Of a DNA stretch of 64,000 nt, positions 8,743 through 18,258 are shown in pieces. The notes beneath the pieces were generated by a model, which saw only the letters and a list, made by a program, of their open reading frames with translations, searched no databases and had not been told where the DNA came from. The stretch's first letter is position 1, and the number at the start of each line of letters is the position of its first letter. Origin of the DNA: an uncultured bacterium (GTDB lineage: Bacteria; Cyanobacteriota; Vampirovibrionia; Gastranaerophilales; Gastranaerophilaceae); assembly GCA_902777385.1 (NCBI GenBank), contig CACYTP010000010.1, forward strand, positions 39,398 through 103,397, read 5' to 3'. Position numbers and translations under genes: made by a program.

Positions 8743-9357
8743 ATGATAAATAAAGGATTGTTTGTAACATTTGAAGGTATAGACGGGTGCGGTAAAACTA
8801 CCCAGATGAAGCTTCTTGCCGAATATTTAACTAATCACGGATATGAAGTTGTTATCACCAGAGAGCCGGGAGCAAAGGGGCTTGGGGAAAAAATAAGAGA
8901 TATACTTTTGCATTATGACGGGGAAGTTTCTTCAAAAGCAGAAAGCTTCTTATTCTTGGCAGACAGGGCTCAACATATAGATAAACTGGTTAATCCTTCT
9001 GTTAAAGAAGGCAAAATCGTATTGTGTGACAGACATACCGATAGTACTATCGCTTATCAGGGATATGGAAGAGGGGTTGATATTGAACAGTTAAATGTTT
9101 TAAACTCTCTCGCTGTCGGTAACAGAGTCCCAGACTTAACCTTTGTGTTTGATATTGATGTCGAAACTTCTATGTCAAGAGTAGGTTCTGAAATGGACAG
9201 AATGGAAGCTTCAGGAAAGGAATTTTTCAATAAGGTTCGTCAGGGATATCTCGATATAGCCGCATCTGAACCGGAGCGTGTAAAAGTAATTGACGCAAAA
9301 CGTTCTGTTTCCGAAATTTCAAGAGAAGTTGTGCAAATTGTTTCAGAGATGATGTAG
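8743..9357 (+). CDS. tmk: Thymidylate kinase
   Basis: Tmk phosphorylates dTMP to dTDP. The 204-aa protein opens with the P-loop FEGIDGCGKTTQ, has the REPG motif (TREPGAKGLG) and the DRHTDSTIAYQGYGRG segment. Two ATGs are adjacent (8740 and 8743); the second has the better spacing from AAGGA at 8731. It ends the ndk-tgt-tmk run; the next gene has its own promoter. Confidence 0.96.
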   Translation: MINKGLFVTFEGIDGCGKTTQMKLLAEYLTNHGYEVVITREPGAKGLGEKIRDILLHYDGEVSSKAESFLFLADRAQHIDKLVNPSVKEGKIVLCDRHTDSTIAYQGYGRGVDIEQLNVLNSLAVGNRVPDLTFVFDIDVETSMSRVGSEMDRMEASGKEFFNKVRQGYLDIAASEPERVKVIDAKRSVSEISREVVQIVSEMM

Positions 9358-9374
9358 AGTAGTAATTATAGCTA

Positions 9375-9403
9375 TTGAAAAATTTAGTTTTTTAATATAA
9401 AAT
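9375..9403 (+). promoter_or_regulatory. Promoter of the SEC-C protein gene
   Basis: TTGAAA (9375-9380), a 17-bp spacer and TAAAAT (9398-9403) lie shortly before the GGGGG ribosome site and the ATG at 9431. Confidence 0.65.
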
Positions 9404-9430
9404 TTATACACATAAAGAAGGGGGATATGT

Positions 9431-10723
9431 ATGCCTGTAGCTGATAAAATACAAGAAATTAATGATACAGTAAAAGCAATTGCAAATTTTATACAAAATG
9501 ATGAAACTGTAAGACCGGATTTTCAAGAGTATATAAAAACAGTAGGCGGCAACAAACAAGGAGCTTTAAATTTCCAAGCGGCATGTTTTAATTATATATT
9601 TGAAAGACGTTTGGGTGAAACTTACAAATCAATTCCTGCTATATATTTAGAAAAGGCAGATTTAAGTGCTACTGATAAAAAGATTGTAAAAGGTATTGAT
9701 AAGGCAGTATCCTCTGTATTTGAAATCAAAAAAATATTAAAAAACGGGTTTGAATTTTATAATATAATTAATGAAAAATCATATACAGTAACTTCTTTAA
9801 TTAAAATGACAAATTTTAGAGGTTTGGGTAGCGGACAATATGTTGTTGCAAGAATTATGAATTTTGAAAAGGAAACTTATCTTCTCGAAATTTCAGGAGT
9901 ATTGCCTACGACAAGAAGGGATGATGCATACAGATTTTCTGTTGCAAAAATTATCCAAAATCCGGAAATTGTATATCTTGATAATCCTGAAAAGCAGGAA
10001 GAAATTGAAGAAGATATCAAAGAAGTTTACGATAAGTTTATGGAATTTTTTGGTGTCGAAGAGGTTATTACAACAAATAAGCATGCTGATGAATTAATAG
10101 GTGTGTTTAATGATTATGCAGAAGACGGCGTAAAGGCAGATTATAAAAAATTAATTGAAGAACCTGAAACTTACAAATATTTTAACGTATCTGAGTTTAA
10201 TAACTCCTATGACAATTTCCTTGAAAATTCTTTGGGTGGTTTCTCTTCACACAAAGAAACTTATGATGTAGGTATCATTTACGATAAGGATTTAGGTATG
10301 TATGCCGTTCCTTTCTGGGGAACTTTCAATAAAATATTTGAGTCGGAAAATCCTGCGGATATTGAAAATTATGATAAATGTATCCTGTATTTTCTGACGA
10401 ATGATAAATTTTCAGCAAACCTCATAAAACGTGCCGCAAAGAAACATAAAAATTTCTTGCCGGTTGTAAATGGTTTGAAGAAAACGGATTATACACTGAA
10501 GGAATTGCTCGAAAAATATAAAGCAAGATATTTGGAACAAAAAATATATTCTTCTACAACTGTTTTGTACAAGTCAAAAGCATTCTCAAGTACATTAGGA
10601 CTGATTGAAGAAGAAGAGGAAAAACCGAAGCTCCCTGAGGGTATTGATTTATCCAAAATCGGTCGTAATGATCCGTGTCCTTGCGGTAGTGGTAAGAAAT
10701 TTAAAAAATGCCACGGGGCGTAA
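9431..10723 (+). CDS. SEC-C motif protein of unknown function
   Basis: The last 25 residues of this 430-aa protein form a SEC-C zinc motif ([19 protein letters not shown]), the metal-binding tail also found on SecA. The rest is soluble, acidic and mainly helical and resembles no family I recognise. It is not SecA: there are no Walker motifs. SEC-C tails occur on many proteins and often mediate binding to ribosomes or proteins. A GGGGG run is the ribosome site. A bidirectional terminator separates it from convergent nusA. Confidence 0.8.
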   Translation: MPVADKIQEINDTVKAIANFIQNDETVRPDFQEYIKTVGGNKQGALNFQAACFNYIFERRLGETYKSIPAIYLEKADLSATDKKIVKGIDKAVSSVFEIKKILKNGFEFYNIINEKSYTVTSLIKMTNFRGLGSGQYVVARIMNFEKETYLLEISGVLPTTRRDDAYRFSVAKIIQNPEIVYLDNPEKQEEIEEDIKEVYDKFMEFFGVEEVITTNKHADELIGVFNDYAEDGVKADYKKLIEEPETYKYFNVSEFNNSYDNFLENSLGGFSSHKETYDVGIIYDKDLGMYAVPFWGTFNKIFESENPADIENYDKCILYFLTNDKFSANLIKRAAKKHKNFLPVVNGLKKTDYTLKELLEKYKARYLEQKIYSSTTVLYKSKAFSSTLGLIEEEEEKPKLPEGIDLSKIGRNDPCPCGSGKKFKKCHGA

Positions 10724-10744
10724 TAAATGTTTTTATTCATATAA

Positions 10745-10775
10745 AAAAGCTTTCGAATTTGTTTCGAAAGCTTTT
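10745..10775 (+). terminator. Bidirectional terminator between the SEC-C gene and nusA
   Basis: The 13-bp stem AAAAGCTTTCGAA/TTCGAAAGCTTTT has A and T flanks on both sides, so it can serve both converging genes. Confidence 0.9.
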
Positions 10776-10801
10776 TAAAATGTTAATTTTATGATGATTT
10801 G

Positions 10802-12034
10802 TTATTCTTCGTCTTCTGAAGTTTCTTCAGCAGTTTCTTCCTGTTGGATATCCTCTTCATCATAAGCCTGTTGATTCATTTCTTCTTCAATTTCCTGTTG
10901 AAGTTCGTCTTCCTGTTCGAAATCATCTTCTACAACTTCTTCAGGTTCTTCATAAGTTTGAGCGGCTTCAGCTTTTTCCATCTGAGTAACGCTCTTGATG
11001 TCTATCTTCCAACCGGTCAGTTTGTGTGCAAGTCTGACATTTTGACCTTCACGACCGATAGCAAGTGATAATTGATCATCAGGAACAACAACCATTGCTT
11101 CATGAGCACCTTCTTCGTCTGCCATAATATCAACTGATACAACTCTTGCAGGAGATAGTGCGTTTACAATGTATTCTACAGGATCTTCCGAATATCTTAC
11201 GATATCTATTTTTTCATTCTTTAATTCAGATACGATAGTCTGAATTCTGCTGCCACGAGGTCCAATACAAGCTCCTACACTGTCAACTTCCGGATCATTT
11301 GACCAAACTGCTATTTTGGTTCTGTATCCTGCTTCACGGGATATAGATTTGATTTCTACAATTCCGTCTTCAATTTCAGGAACTTCAAGTTCAAACAATT
11401 CTCTTACTATTTCAGCGTGTGCGTGAGAAACAATAACCTGAGGAAGTCTTGTTGTTTCTTTTACATTAAGAACGAATACTCTGATTCTGTTACCAGGTTT
11501 GTAGTATTCTCCCGGTATTTGTTCTTTTTGAGGCATAATTGCATCTGTTTTACCGATATTAACAATAACATTTCTGTTTTCTACACGTTGAATGATACCT
11601 GTAGTTAAGGTGCCTTTCTTTTCTAAGAATTCATTTAATACAAGATTTCTTTCAGCTTCTCTGATTCTTTGAGTAAGAACCTGTTTAGCAGCTTGTGCTG
11701 CGATACGTCCAAACTGTTCCGGCGTAACTTCTAATTTAACTTCGTCACCTTCTTCAACATCTTCATCAATTTCTTTTGCTTCATCTAAAGAAATTTGAGT
11801 TTCGTCATCTTCAACGGTCTTAACTACAACTTTTGTGCTGAAAACACCTATCTCACCAGATTGTTCATCCAATATTGCTTCAATATTGGTAGCTTCTTTG
11901 TTTCTCATGTGTTTTTTATATGCTGCAACCATAGCATCACAAAGTGAACTTACAAGTACATCTTTTGATATGCCACGTTCTCTTTCTAATTCTTCCAATG
12001 CTTCATTTAAATTTCCGCCGCCAATTTTAATCAT
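10802..12034 (-). CDS. nusA: Transcription termination/antitermination factor NusA
   Basis: NusA binds RNA polymerase and modulates pausing and termination. The 410-aa protein has an N-terminal polymerase-binding domain (NLNEALEELERERGISKDVL), an S1 domain at about residues 130-205, and two KH domains (VGACIGPRGSRIQ; LSLAIGREGQNVRLAHKLTG). From about residue 350 there is a highly acidic Glu/Asp/Gln tail in place of the repeats seen in E. coli. AAGGAG precedes the ATG. It follows rimP by 16 bp, the usual order, but ylxR and infB do not follow; a terminator does. Confidence 0.97.
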   Translation of the reverse strand: MIKIGGGNLNEALEELERERGISKDVLVSSLCDAMVAAYKKHMRNKEATNIEAILDEQSGEIGVFSTKVVVKTVEDDETQISLDEAKEIDEDVEEGDEVKLEVTPEQFGRIAAQAAKQVLTQRIREAERNLVLNEFLEKKGTLTTGIIQRVENRNVIVNIGKTDAIMPQKEQIPGEYYKPGNRIRVFVLNVKETTRLPQVIVSHAHAEIVRELFELEVPEIEDGIVEIKSISREAGYRTKIAVWSNDPEVDSVGACIGPRGSRIQTIVSELKNEKIDIVRYSEDPVEYIVNALSPARVVSVDIMADEEGAHEAMVVVPDDQLSLAIGREGQNVRLAHKLTGWKIDIKSVTQMEKAEAAQTYEEPEEVVEDDFEQEDELQQEIEEEMNQQAYDEEDIQQEETAEETSEDEE

Positions 12035-12050
12035 GTTTTTTCTCCTTTTA

Positions 12051-12533
12051 TTAATCTATATATAATTTTGCTGATTGAATATTACTTCTCGGAATTACGA
12101 GTTCCTGTCCGTCGTCAAACCTCAGGAAAGTTAATCCGTCTGTGTCATTGTAGTCAATAATTTCACCTTTAAATATTTTTTCGGTTTCTCCTTCCAATGC
12201 TTCTTTAAGCTTAATCGAAACTCGTCTGCCCTTAAAGATAACAAATTCCTTATCGGATTTAAATTTTCTTTCCAATCCGGGGGATGAAACCTCTAAATAG
12301 TATTTTACAGGTATAAGCTCATCAAGAAAATCGCTCAGACTTCTTGTAACATTTTCACAGTCATCAAGCGTAACATCTTTTTCCGAAGAATAAAGATATA
12401 TCCTCAAAAACCAACGATGATTTTCTTTGACAAATTCAATTTCAATCGGAATATAACCAAAACGCATAGCTGTGTTTTCTATAAGCGGGGTTATTTTTTC
12501 CAGCACCTCATATCTGTTAATTTCCTGCTTCAT
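12051..12533 (-). CDS. rimP: Ribosome maturation factor RimP
   Basis: RimP assists 30S subunit maturation. The 160-aa protein has the two-domain pattern, including FLRIYLYSSEKDVTLDDCENV (shown in part) and the signature YYLEVSSPGLERKF. The C-terminal domain is Sm-like (GRRVSIKL onwards). It heads the rimP-nusA pair. The ribosome site is weak. Confidence 0.95.
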   Translation of the reverse strand: MKQEINRYEVLEKITPLIENTAMRFGYIPIEIEFVKENHRWFLRIYLYSSEKDVTLDDCENVTRSLSDFLDELIPVKYYLEVSSPGLERKFKSDKEFVIFKGRRVSIKLKEALEGETEKIFKGEIIDYNDTDGLTFLRFDDGQELVIPRSNIQSAKLYID

Positions 12534-12570
12534 TGCACACCATACCTTTCAGTCAGTTTATTTCTTAATT

Positions 12571-12602
12571 AAAAAAAGAACGAGGTGTCCCGTTCTTTTT
12601 TT
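12571..12602 (-). terminator. Terminator of the 545-aa coiled-coil gene
   Basis: The 12-bp stem AAAAAAAGAACG/CGTTCTTTTTTT has an 8-nt loop. Read leftwards it ends in a T run, after the gene at 12679-14316 and before rimP. Confidence 0.85.
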
Positions 12603-12678
12603 GACAATACTGTCTTCGCTTATATTTTATCGTAAATAAATGAATTTGTAAACATATAGGTAAAGAAAAGTAAATTTG

Positions 12679-14316
12679 TTATTGGTTTCCTTTAGCTTCT
12701 TCTTTCATCATTTGTTTTTTTCTTGCTTCTTGATCAACAATTGAACTGCTTATATCGATTCGATCCTGTTTCAGGTCGCTAATATTCTCTTTTGCTGCCT
12801 GATATTCTGCATTATTTTTATCGTATGCTTCTTCAGCTTTTTTAGCTTCAGCATTCTCTTTATCAGCAGTCTTTTGAGCTTCATTAGCTAACGAAGTTTC
12901 TTTTGATTCTGCACTTTTTGCTTCATCATATTTTGCATTATATTCTTTTACTTTAGCCTCAAGTTTAGTATTATCCTCCTTGAGCTTAGTATTTTCTTCA
13001 CCCAGTTTATTGTTTTCCTTAGTAAGTTTTTCCTTATTGTTTTCAAGTTCTGCTTTTGTTTTTTTGTATTCAGCTAAATCTTTCTGATATTGAGCTTGTT
13101 CTGCGGCACTTGCATTTGCTCCAGGTTTTTTAGGCTCTTTAAGATTGTTTAATTGTGAAGAAATATCAGTAAGTTTTTGTTTATTCTGATCGATAGTACC
13201 GTCATTTGTTTTTATTGTGTTGGTATTGCTGTCTATTTTTTTCTGATATCCTTCCATGGCACCTTTTGCCTGAGAAGCTTGCTGTTTATATTTAGCTGCA
13301 CTCTCTTTATGTGTTTGTACCTCTTTATTTGCGGCTTTTGCTTGTTTTGCTTCCTGCTTTGCAGTTGCTTTTAATCCTGATTTTGCAGCTTTCTTTTCTG
13401 CGGCAACAGCCTTTTGATCAGATATATTGTCATCAATTTTTCCGACATCATCTTTTGCTGCATCTATTGCCTGTCCTAATTCTTGTGAACTTTTTGCATT
13501 TTCCATACCCTGTATTGAGGCATTAGATCTAGTTTGCGTTGGGGCAGGTGTATCTCCGGTTTTTGTAGCTTTGGCAGAAGTATTTGTTTGTGCTGCGGTG
13601 TTATTATTTTTTGCAACTGCTGTGTTATTACCTGAACCGTTATCGTTTCCAACCTCTGCTTTTGAAGATTTTGAGAACAAAGAAGCAATTGATTTGCCCA
13701 GTTCAACGCCGCCCGATACAAGTCCTGCTACTCCGGCAACTCCTGTTGCTACTCCGGCTGCTTTCTGCCAGAAACTTTCATGTACTTGAGGTGTTGTTTG
13801 ATCATAAATATAGCGTTCCATTGCCGCATCACGCTGCATTTCTCTCAAACCGCTTCTTCGGTTTCCGCCTGTAGCTCCGGGCATACGGGACACACCCCAG
13901 TTGTTTTCACCTGTGAGCTGCATTTTCTTAATTTCGGAACGTTCAGCTTCTTTATTCCAGTAGCCTGAACTTACATATTTATTATCTCTTGTAAATCCGC
14001 TTGTTGAATTTGTAGAACCGGTACTTGTTCCGCCGTATCCATGACTTACAAAGTTGCTTGATTTTTTTGAAATATTTTCTTGACCGGTAGTTGCACCTGT
14101 ATTTTTAATGTTAAATACAGAACTGTTGGCATCCCAGTTGTTTGTAGAAAGAGAACTTGTATTTGCTAAATTTTGGGCAGCAGTTTTGCCGGCGGTATTT
14201 TGTATGCCGCTGGTTCCTCCCTCGCCCGCTTTTTTAGCTGCGATATTGGATTTTATGTTGGCACTCGAGTTCAGAGACGTCTGAATGCCTGGTCTGAATC
14301 TAAAATCCATACTCAT
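12679..14316 (-). CDS. Large coiled-coil hypothetical protein (545 aa)
   Basis: No known family. Residues 1-130 are low-complexity Asn/Ser/Thr/Gly and start with RFRPGIQTSLNSS. A hydrophobic Ala/Gly/Val stretch near residue 190 (AAGVATGVAGVAGLVSGG) could be a membrane segment. Residues about 280-545 form a long Lys/Ala/Glu/Asn coiled coil. There is no Sec signal. The N-terminal PGxxTxLNS motif is also at the start of the 320-aa protein at 18259-19221, which likewise ends in a coiled coil. It is a single-gene unit. The architecture suggests a structural or envelope-associated protein; this is inference. Confidence 0.75.
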   Translation of the reverse strand: MSMDFRFRPGIQTSLNSSANIKSNIAAKKAGEGGTSGIQNTAGKTAAQNLANTSSLSTNNWDANSSVFNIKNTGATTGQENISKKSSNFVSHGYGGTSTGSTNSTSGFTRDNKYVSSGYWNKEAERSEIKKMQLTGENNWGVSRMPGATGGNRRSGLREMQRDAAMERYIYDQTTPQVHESFWQKAAGVATGVAGVAGLVSGGVELGKSIASLFSKSSKAEVGNDNGSGNNTAVAKNNNTAAQTNTSAKATKTGDTPAPTQTRSNASIQGMENAKSSQELGQAIDAAKDDVGKIDDNISDQKAVAAEKKAAKSGLKATAKQEAKQAKAANKEVQTHKESAAKYKQQASQAKGAMEGYQKKIDSNTNTIKTNDGTIDQNKQKLTDISSQLNNLKEPKKPGANASAAEQAQYQKDLAEYKKTKAELENNKEKLTKENNKLGEENTKLKEDNTKLEAKVKEYNAKYDEAKSAESKETSLANEAQKTADKENAEAKKAEEAYDKNNAEYQAAKENISDLKQDRIDISSSIVDQEARKKQMMKEEAKGNQ

Positions 14317-14504
14317 GACTTGTACTCTCTCTATTCTTTTTCATGTATATAAAAAATTTCCAAAAGCATGAATTTCAGAGGGTTTTTGTTTTGTTACATA
14401 AGTTTACAATTCTAAATACCTTACGAATTCTGTATTTTTTCTTGCAAGGACTTGTTTTTTAAGATAATATAGTATTATAAGAAATATAGGGAGATGTTAT
14501 ATTT

Positions 14505-15875
14505 ATGGCTATAGAAAGACAAAGAGTAGAGGAACAGGATAGAGAATTAAGACGTCACAATTTTAATCCGGTAGAAAGTAATTTAACTCCGGAGCAAGTT
14601 AAATTGGAAGCTTCAAGATGTTTGAATTGCAAAAATCCGCGGTGTGTACAGGGATGTCCTGTAAATATTCAAATTCCGAAATTCATACAAGCTTTAAAAG
14701 AAGATAATTTAAATGAAGCCGGAAATATAATCAGACAAACAAGTATGCTGCCTTCTGTATGTGGTCGTGTTTGTCCTCAGGAAAGACAATGTGAAGGTAA
14801 TTGTGTATTGGGAATTAAGGGAGAACCTGTTTCAATAGGGGCTCTTGAAAGATATGTCGGAGATAATACATCGGCTGAAGAACCTGAAATTGTACCTACC
14901 GGAAAAAAAGTTGCGGTAATCGGTTCAGGGTGTGCAGGTATTACTGCTGCTGCTGATTTAAGAAAAGCAGGACATGATGTAACGGTATTTGAGGCGTTGC
15001 ATGAACTGGGCGGAGTGTTAAGGTATGGTATCCCTCCGTTCAGATTGCCAAGAAAAGTATTAGATAGAGAACTTACTAATCTTAAAAACATGGGAGTTAA
15101 GTTTGAGAAAAACGTTATTGTAGGTAAATCTGTTACAATGAAACAATTAAAGGAAGATGGATTTGATGCAATATTTATATGCTCAGGTGCAGGCTTGGCA
15201 AAGATGTTAAACATCAAAGGCGAAAATTTAAACGGTGTATTTTCTGCAAACGAGTTTTTGACAAGAGTAAATTTAATGCATGCAGGACAAGAGGGCTCTG
15301 TTACACCTTTATGGACAGGCAAGAAGGTGGCTGTATTCGGAGGCGGTAATGTTGCAATGGATGCTGCAAGAACTGCTGTCAGAGTTGGGTTTGAAGAAGT
15401 TTATATTATTTACAGAAGAACGGAAAAGGAGCTTCCTGCACGTCTTGAAGAAATTAGACATGCAAAAGAAGAAGGCGTAATTTTCAAATTCTTATACGCT
15501 CCAAAGGAAATTATCGGAGAAGATGGTAAGGTAAAATCGGTCGAACTTGAAGTGATGGAATTAGGTGAACCTGATGCAAGCGGTAGAAGACGTCCTGTTT
15601 CAACCGGTAAAACTGAGATTATGGACTTAGATACGGTAATAGTTGCACTGGGAACAGGTCCAAACCCTATTATTCAGTGTTCTGCAGAAGCAGAAGGATT
15701 GGATATTGTAACTGATTCAAAAGGTTATATTACGGTTGATGAAGAAAGTCGTGTAACATCTATTCCAACAATTTTCGCAGGCGGAGATGTTGCACCTGTT
15801 GGAGCTTCTAACGCAATTAACGCAATGGGTGCAGGTAAAAAAGCCGCAAAAGCTATTATTGAACTGTTAAAGTAA
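14505..15875 (+). CDS. gltA: NADPH-dependent glutamate synthase small-subunit-type oxidoreductase
   Basis: This 456-aa flavoprotein of the GltD family passes electrons between NAD(P)H and a partner. Two N-terminal cysteine clusters (CLNCKNPRCVQGCPVNI; CGRVCPQERQCEGNC) bind Fe-S centres. An FAD Rossmann motif (GSGCAGITAAADLRKAGHDV) and a second dinucleotide motif (FGGGNVAMDAARTAVRVG) follow, then the C-terminal GGDVAP. Its length fits the stand-alone homotetrameric form annotated GltA; no GltB large subunit is nearby. Sulfide dehydrogenase or NfnB-type activity is an alternative. GGGAG precedes the ATG. The next gene starts six bases after the stop. Confidence 0.88.
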   Translation: MAIERQRVEEQDRELRRHNFNPVESNLTPEQVKLEASRCLNCKNPRCVQGCPVNIQIPKFIQALKEDNLNEAGNIIRQTSMLPSVCGRVCPQERQCEGNCVLGIKGEPVSIGALERYVGDNTSAEEPEIVPTGKKVAVIGSGCAGITAAADLRKAGHDVTVFEALHELGGVLRYGIPPFRLPRKVLDRELTNLKNMGVKFEKNVIVGKSVTMKQLKEDGFDAIFICSGAGLAKMLNIKGENLNGVFSANEFLTRVNLMHAGQEGSVTPLWTGKKVAVFGGGNVAMDAARTAVRVGFEEVYIIYRRTEKELPARLEEIRHAKEEGVIFKFLYAPKEIIGEDGKVKSVELEVMELGEPDASGRRRPVSTGKTEIMDLDTVIVALGTGPNPIIQCSAEAEGLDIVTDSKGYITVDEESRVTSIPTIFAGGDVAPVGASNAINAMGAGKKAAKAIIELLK

Positions 15876-15881
15876 TAAGGT

Positions 15882-16754
15882 ATGAAGATTAGATTATTTT
15901 GTATATTATTGTTGGTTTGTTGTATGCTGACCGCATCTGTCAGTGCTTTTGAGTTGGATACTTCTGTGGATGATGAAATACGAAAAAATTATAATCCCTC
16001 TAAAATTGAAGAGGACAAATTGCCTGATTTACCAAGTGGAATAAACACTCCAACAAAGACAAATTCTGCAAGTATCAAGCCACAGCAGCAATCTTCAAAC
16101 AGTTCGATTGTTCCAAACACAAATATTGATACTGAATTTTCCAAAGTCCCAAGGAGAATAAAAACTCAAACATCAACGGCGGATGATTCATATACTCAGA
16201 TTAAAATAAAACGAGGGACGAAATTCAAGGTTAAGTCACAAACAAAAGTTTCGGACTGGAATTCGGCAGGAGCCGGCATGACATTTGTTTCGGTTTCTCC
16301 TGTTACCAAACGGTATGTATCATTTCCGACAGGTACGGTTTTTAAAGGGGTTATTGAAGAATCCCACCAGCCTACTTATGGCGGAAACGGCGGTTTGCTA
16401 AAATTAAAAGCCAATTTTATTAAAGTATCAGGTAACACTTATAATATTGACGCAAAAATCGTTAATGCAAATAATAAGCATATTTATTTTAACAATATAA
16501 AAGGCAAGAGAGGTTATGTAAAAGGCATTTCAAGGCAAATTAATAAAGGTGACAGATTTTACAAAAAGACCAGAAATGCATCGACAAAACTTGCAGGAAA
16601 TCCGATTGGGGTAATAATTTCACCAATTCCGACGATTGCCGGTATAGTCGGATATGGTGCAAATCTCATTATTTCGCCTGTTACAGCCATTTGGTCAAAA
16701 GGGGAGCATATTACGCTTCCTGCAGGAACATCTTATACTTTAAAACTGCGATAG
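15882..16754 (+). CDS. Secreted hypothetical protein (290 aa)
   Basis: The N-terminus is a clear Sec signal peptide (MKIRLFCILLLVCCMLTASVSAF) with likely cleavage near Ala-Phe at 22/23. A Ser/Asn/Gln-rich linker reaches about residue 105, followed by a basic, beta-rich region with many Lys and Gly. The C-terminus (GEHITLPAGTSYTLKL) resembles the beta-strand endings of periplasmic or secretion-associated proteins. I recognise no family. It is six bases from gltA and probably co-transcribed, though a functional link is not obvious. Confidence 0.75.
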   Translation: MKIRLFCILLLVCCMLTASVSAFELDTSVDDEIRKNYNPSKIEEDKLPDLPSGINTPTKTNSASIKPQQQSSNSSIVPNTNIDTEFSKVPRRIKTQTSTADDSYTQIKIKRGTKFKVKSQTKVSDWNSAGAGMTFVSVSPVTKRYVSFPTGTVFKGVIEESHQPTYGGNGGLLKLKANFIKVSGNTYNIDAKIVNANNKHIYFNNIKGKRGYVKGISRQINKGDRFYKKTRNASTKLAGNPIGVIISPIPTIAGIVGYGANLIISPVTAIWSKGEHITLPAGTSYTLKLR

Positions 16755-16827
16755 GATTGTTATATAAATTAACGGTAGTAGTGCTATGTAGGCGTTGGTT
16801 GCATTCGCCAACCGTCACAGGTTTATT

Positions 16828-18051
16828 CTATCTGTATTCTTTTCCGTCTTTTATATAGATTTCTTCAATAGGGTTTGGAGATTTCCCGTCAAATTTTTCT
16901 ACTTTACAAGCATTCGCACGTTTGTAACTATCTGCTCCGTATGTAATCTGTTCCGGCTTATCTGTTCCCACGAAAAAGTCAATATCTTTCAGAACTATAT
17001 CATCTTCATTTTTTATTGTAAGTTCTTTGAGTTGCCCTTTCCCAGTATACATATAATTTGAACCATTAATCTCTCTACCTGCAAAATCAAATGCACCATC
17101 CGGTCTATAATAATAGTTATGTGTATTTTCACCATATTTTACAAAGTTACGTATGTAGGTCTGAGATTTATCAGTCTTAATACCTACCCAACTTAGTAAT
17201 TCCTTATCATTAGAATAGTGCCATATATAACTTAATTCGCCTTCAGCATTATATTCTGCTTCAAATTTCTTACCATTCAGCAATAATTCTTTTGTACTGT
17301 TTGGGGTACCTTTTAATTCAAATTTAGACAAGTCAAATCCCATTGCTTTAACTTCTTCAACCGTCGGGTATTTTATTGTTAACATTTCTTGCGGAATTTT
17401 AAGAGTACGATCTATTTTTGCATTAATTGCATCCTTTTCTGCCTGACTAAGAGTAGGGTCGATTGGTTTTGCTTCAGTTTTTGGAGCTTCACTTTTCGGA
17501 GCTTCTTCCGCCTTTGGTGCAGCAGTATTTTCTTTCTTAGGCTCTGTCACTTTTGGTTCTTCTTTTTTAGGCACAGGATTTGGCTCTTGCTTTGGAGTTT
17601 CAATTTTGGGTTCGGCAGGTTTACCTGTATCTTTACCTCCACCCGATTTGATTTTTGGACCATTTTTTATCTGTTCAAATTCTTCTGCTGAAATCACATC
17701 TTCGACAATTCCATCATCAGCTTTTGTTGAGCCTGTTAAATTATCAGCAGCTTTTGAGGCATCTTTTTCGACAGTACCACCCAGTGCTTTTTGAATTTTT
17801 GGACCTAATTTACCGTATCGTCCTGCAACGCCCAATCCGATAAGTACGGCTGCCGCACTTAAACCGATTGACCAATTTCTTACTTTATGGCTTTTCTTTT
17901 CAGAAGTGTCGGTATCATTATCTTCGACAATTTCTTCTTGCTGTACAACTTCTTCTTCAACCTGTGGCTGCGGATTTTCAACAGGTTTTTGTGTATTATT
18001 GCGTACTTTATTAAATACTGACGAATTTGGTCCGATACCTTGAACAGACAT
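16828..18051 (-). CDS. Single-pass hypothetical protein with a Pro/Lys/Glu-rich linker (407 aa)
   Basis: A short cytoplasm-like acidic N-terminus (residues 1-55) precedes one hydrophobic segment (SIGLSAAAVLIGLGVAGRYG). Next comes a low-complexity Pro/Lys/Glu/Ala linker (about residues 120-200) and then a folded C-terminal domain with Tyr-rich short repeats (ELSYIWHYSNDKELLSW; THNYYYRPDGAFDFAG) that recall YD- or MORN-like motifs. Topology suggests an anchored protein with an extracytoplasmic C-terminal domain. No family recognised. It is a single gene. Confidence 0.72.
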   Translation of the reverse strand: MSVQGIGPNSSVFNKVRNNTQKPVENPQPQVEEEVVQQEEIVEDNDTDTSEKKSHKVRNWSIGLSAAAVLIGLGVAGRYGKLGPKIQKALGGTVEKDASKAADNLTGSTKADDGIVEDVISAEEFEQIKNGPKIKSGGGKDTGKPAEPKIETPKQEPNPVPKKEEPKVTEPKKENTAAPKAEEAPKSEAPKTEAKPIDPTLSQAEKDAINAKIDRTLKIPQEMLTIKYPTVEEVKAMGFDLSKFELKGTPNSTKELLLNGKKFEAEYNAEGELSYIWHYSNDKELLSWVGIKTDKSQTYIRNFVKYGENTHNYYYRPDGAFDFAGREINGSNYMYTGKGQLKELTIKNEDDIVLKDIDFFVGTDKPEQITYGADSYKRANACKVEKFDGKSPNPIEEIYIKDGKEYR

Positions 18052-18258
18052 AAACTAACCTTTCATTTTTCCCTATATATATATTAAAACGACAAAACTC
18101 AAATATTTGCTATAGATAGTTTTTTTGTAACAATAATTTAAGTTATATGGTTTCAGGACTTAGATGTTTTTAACAAAGTTTTGTTACAAATCAATAAGTA
18201 TTTTGAAATTTAGTAATATTGTTGTATTTTATAATTATACAGACGGAATACATCAATT

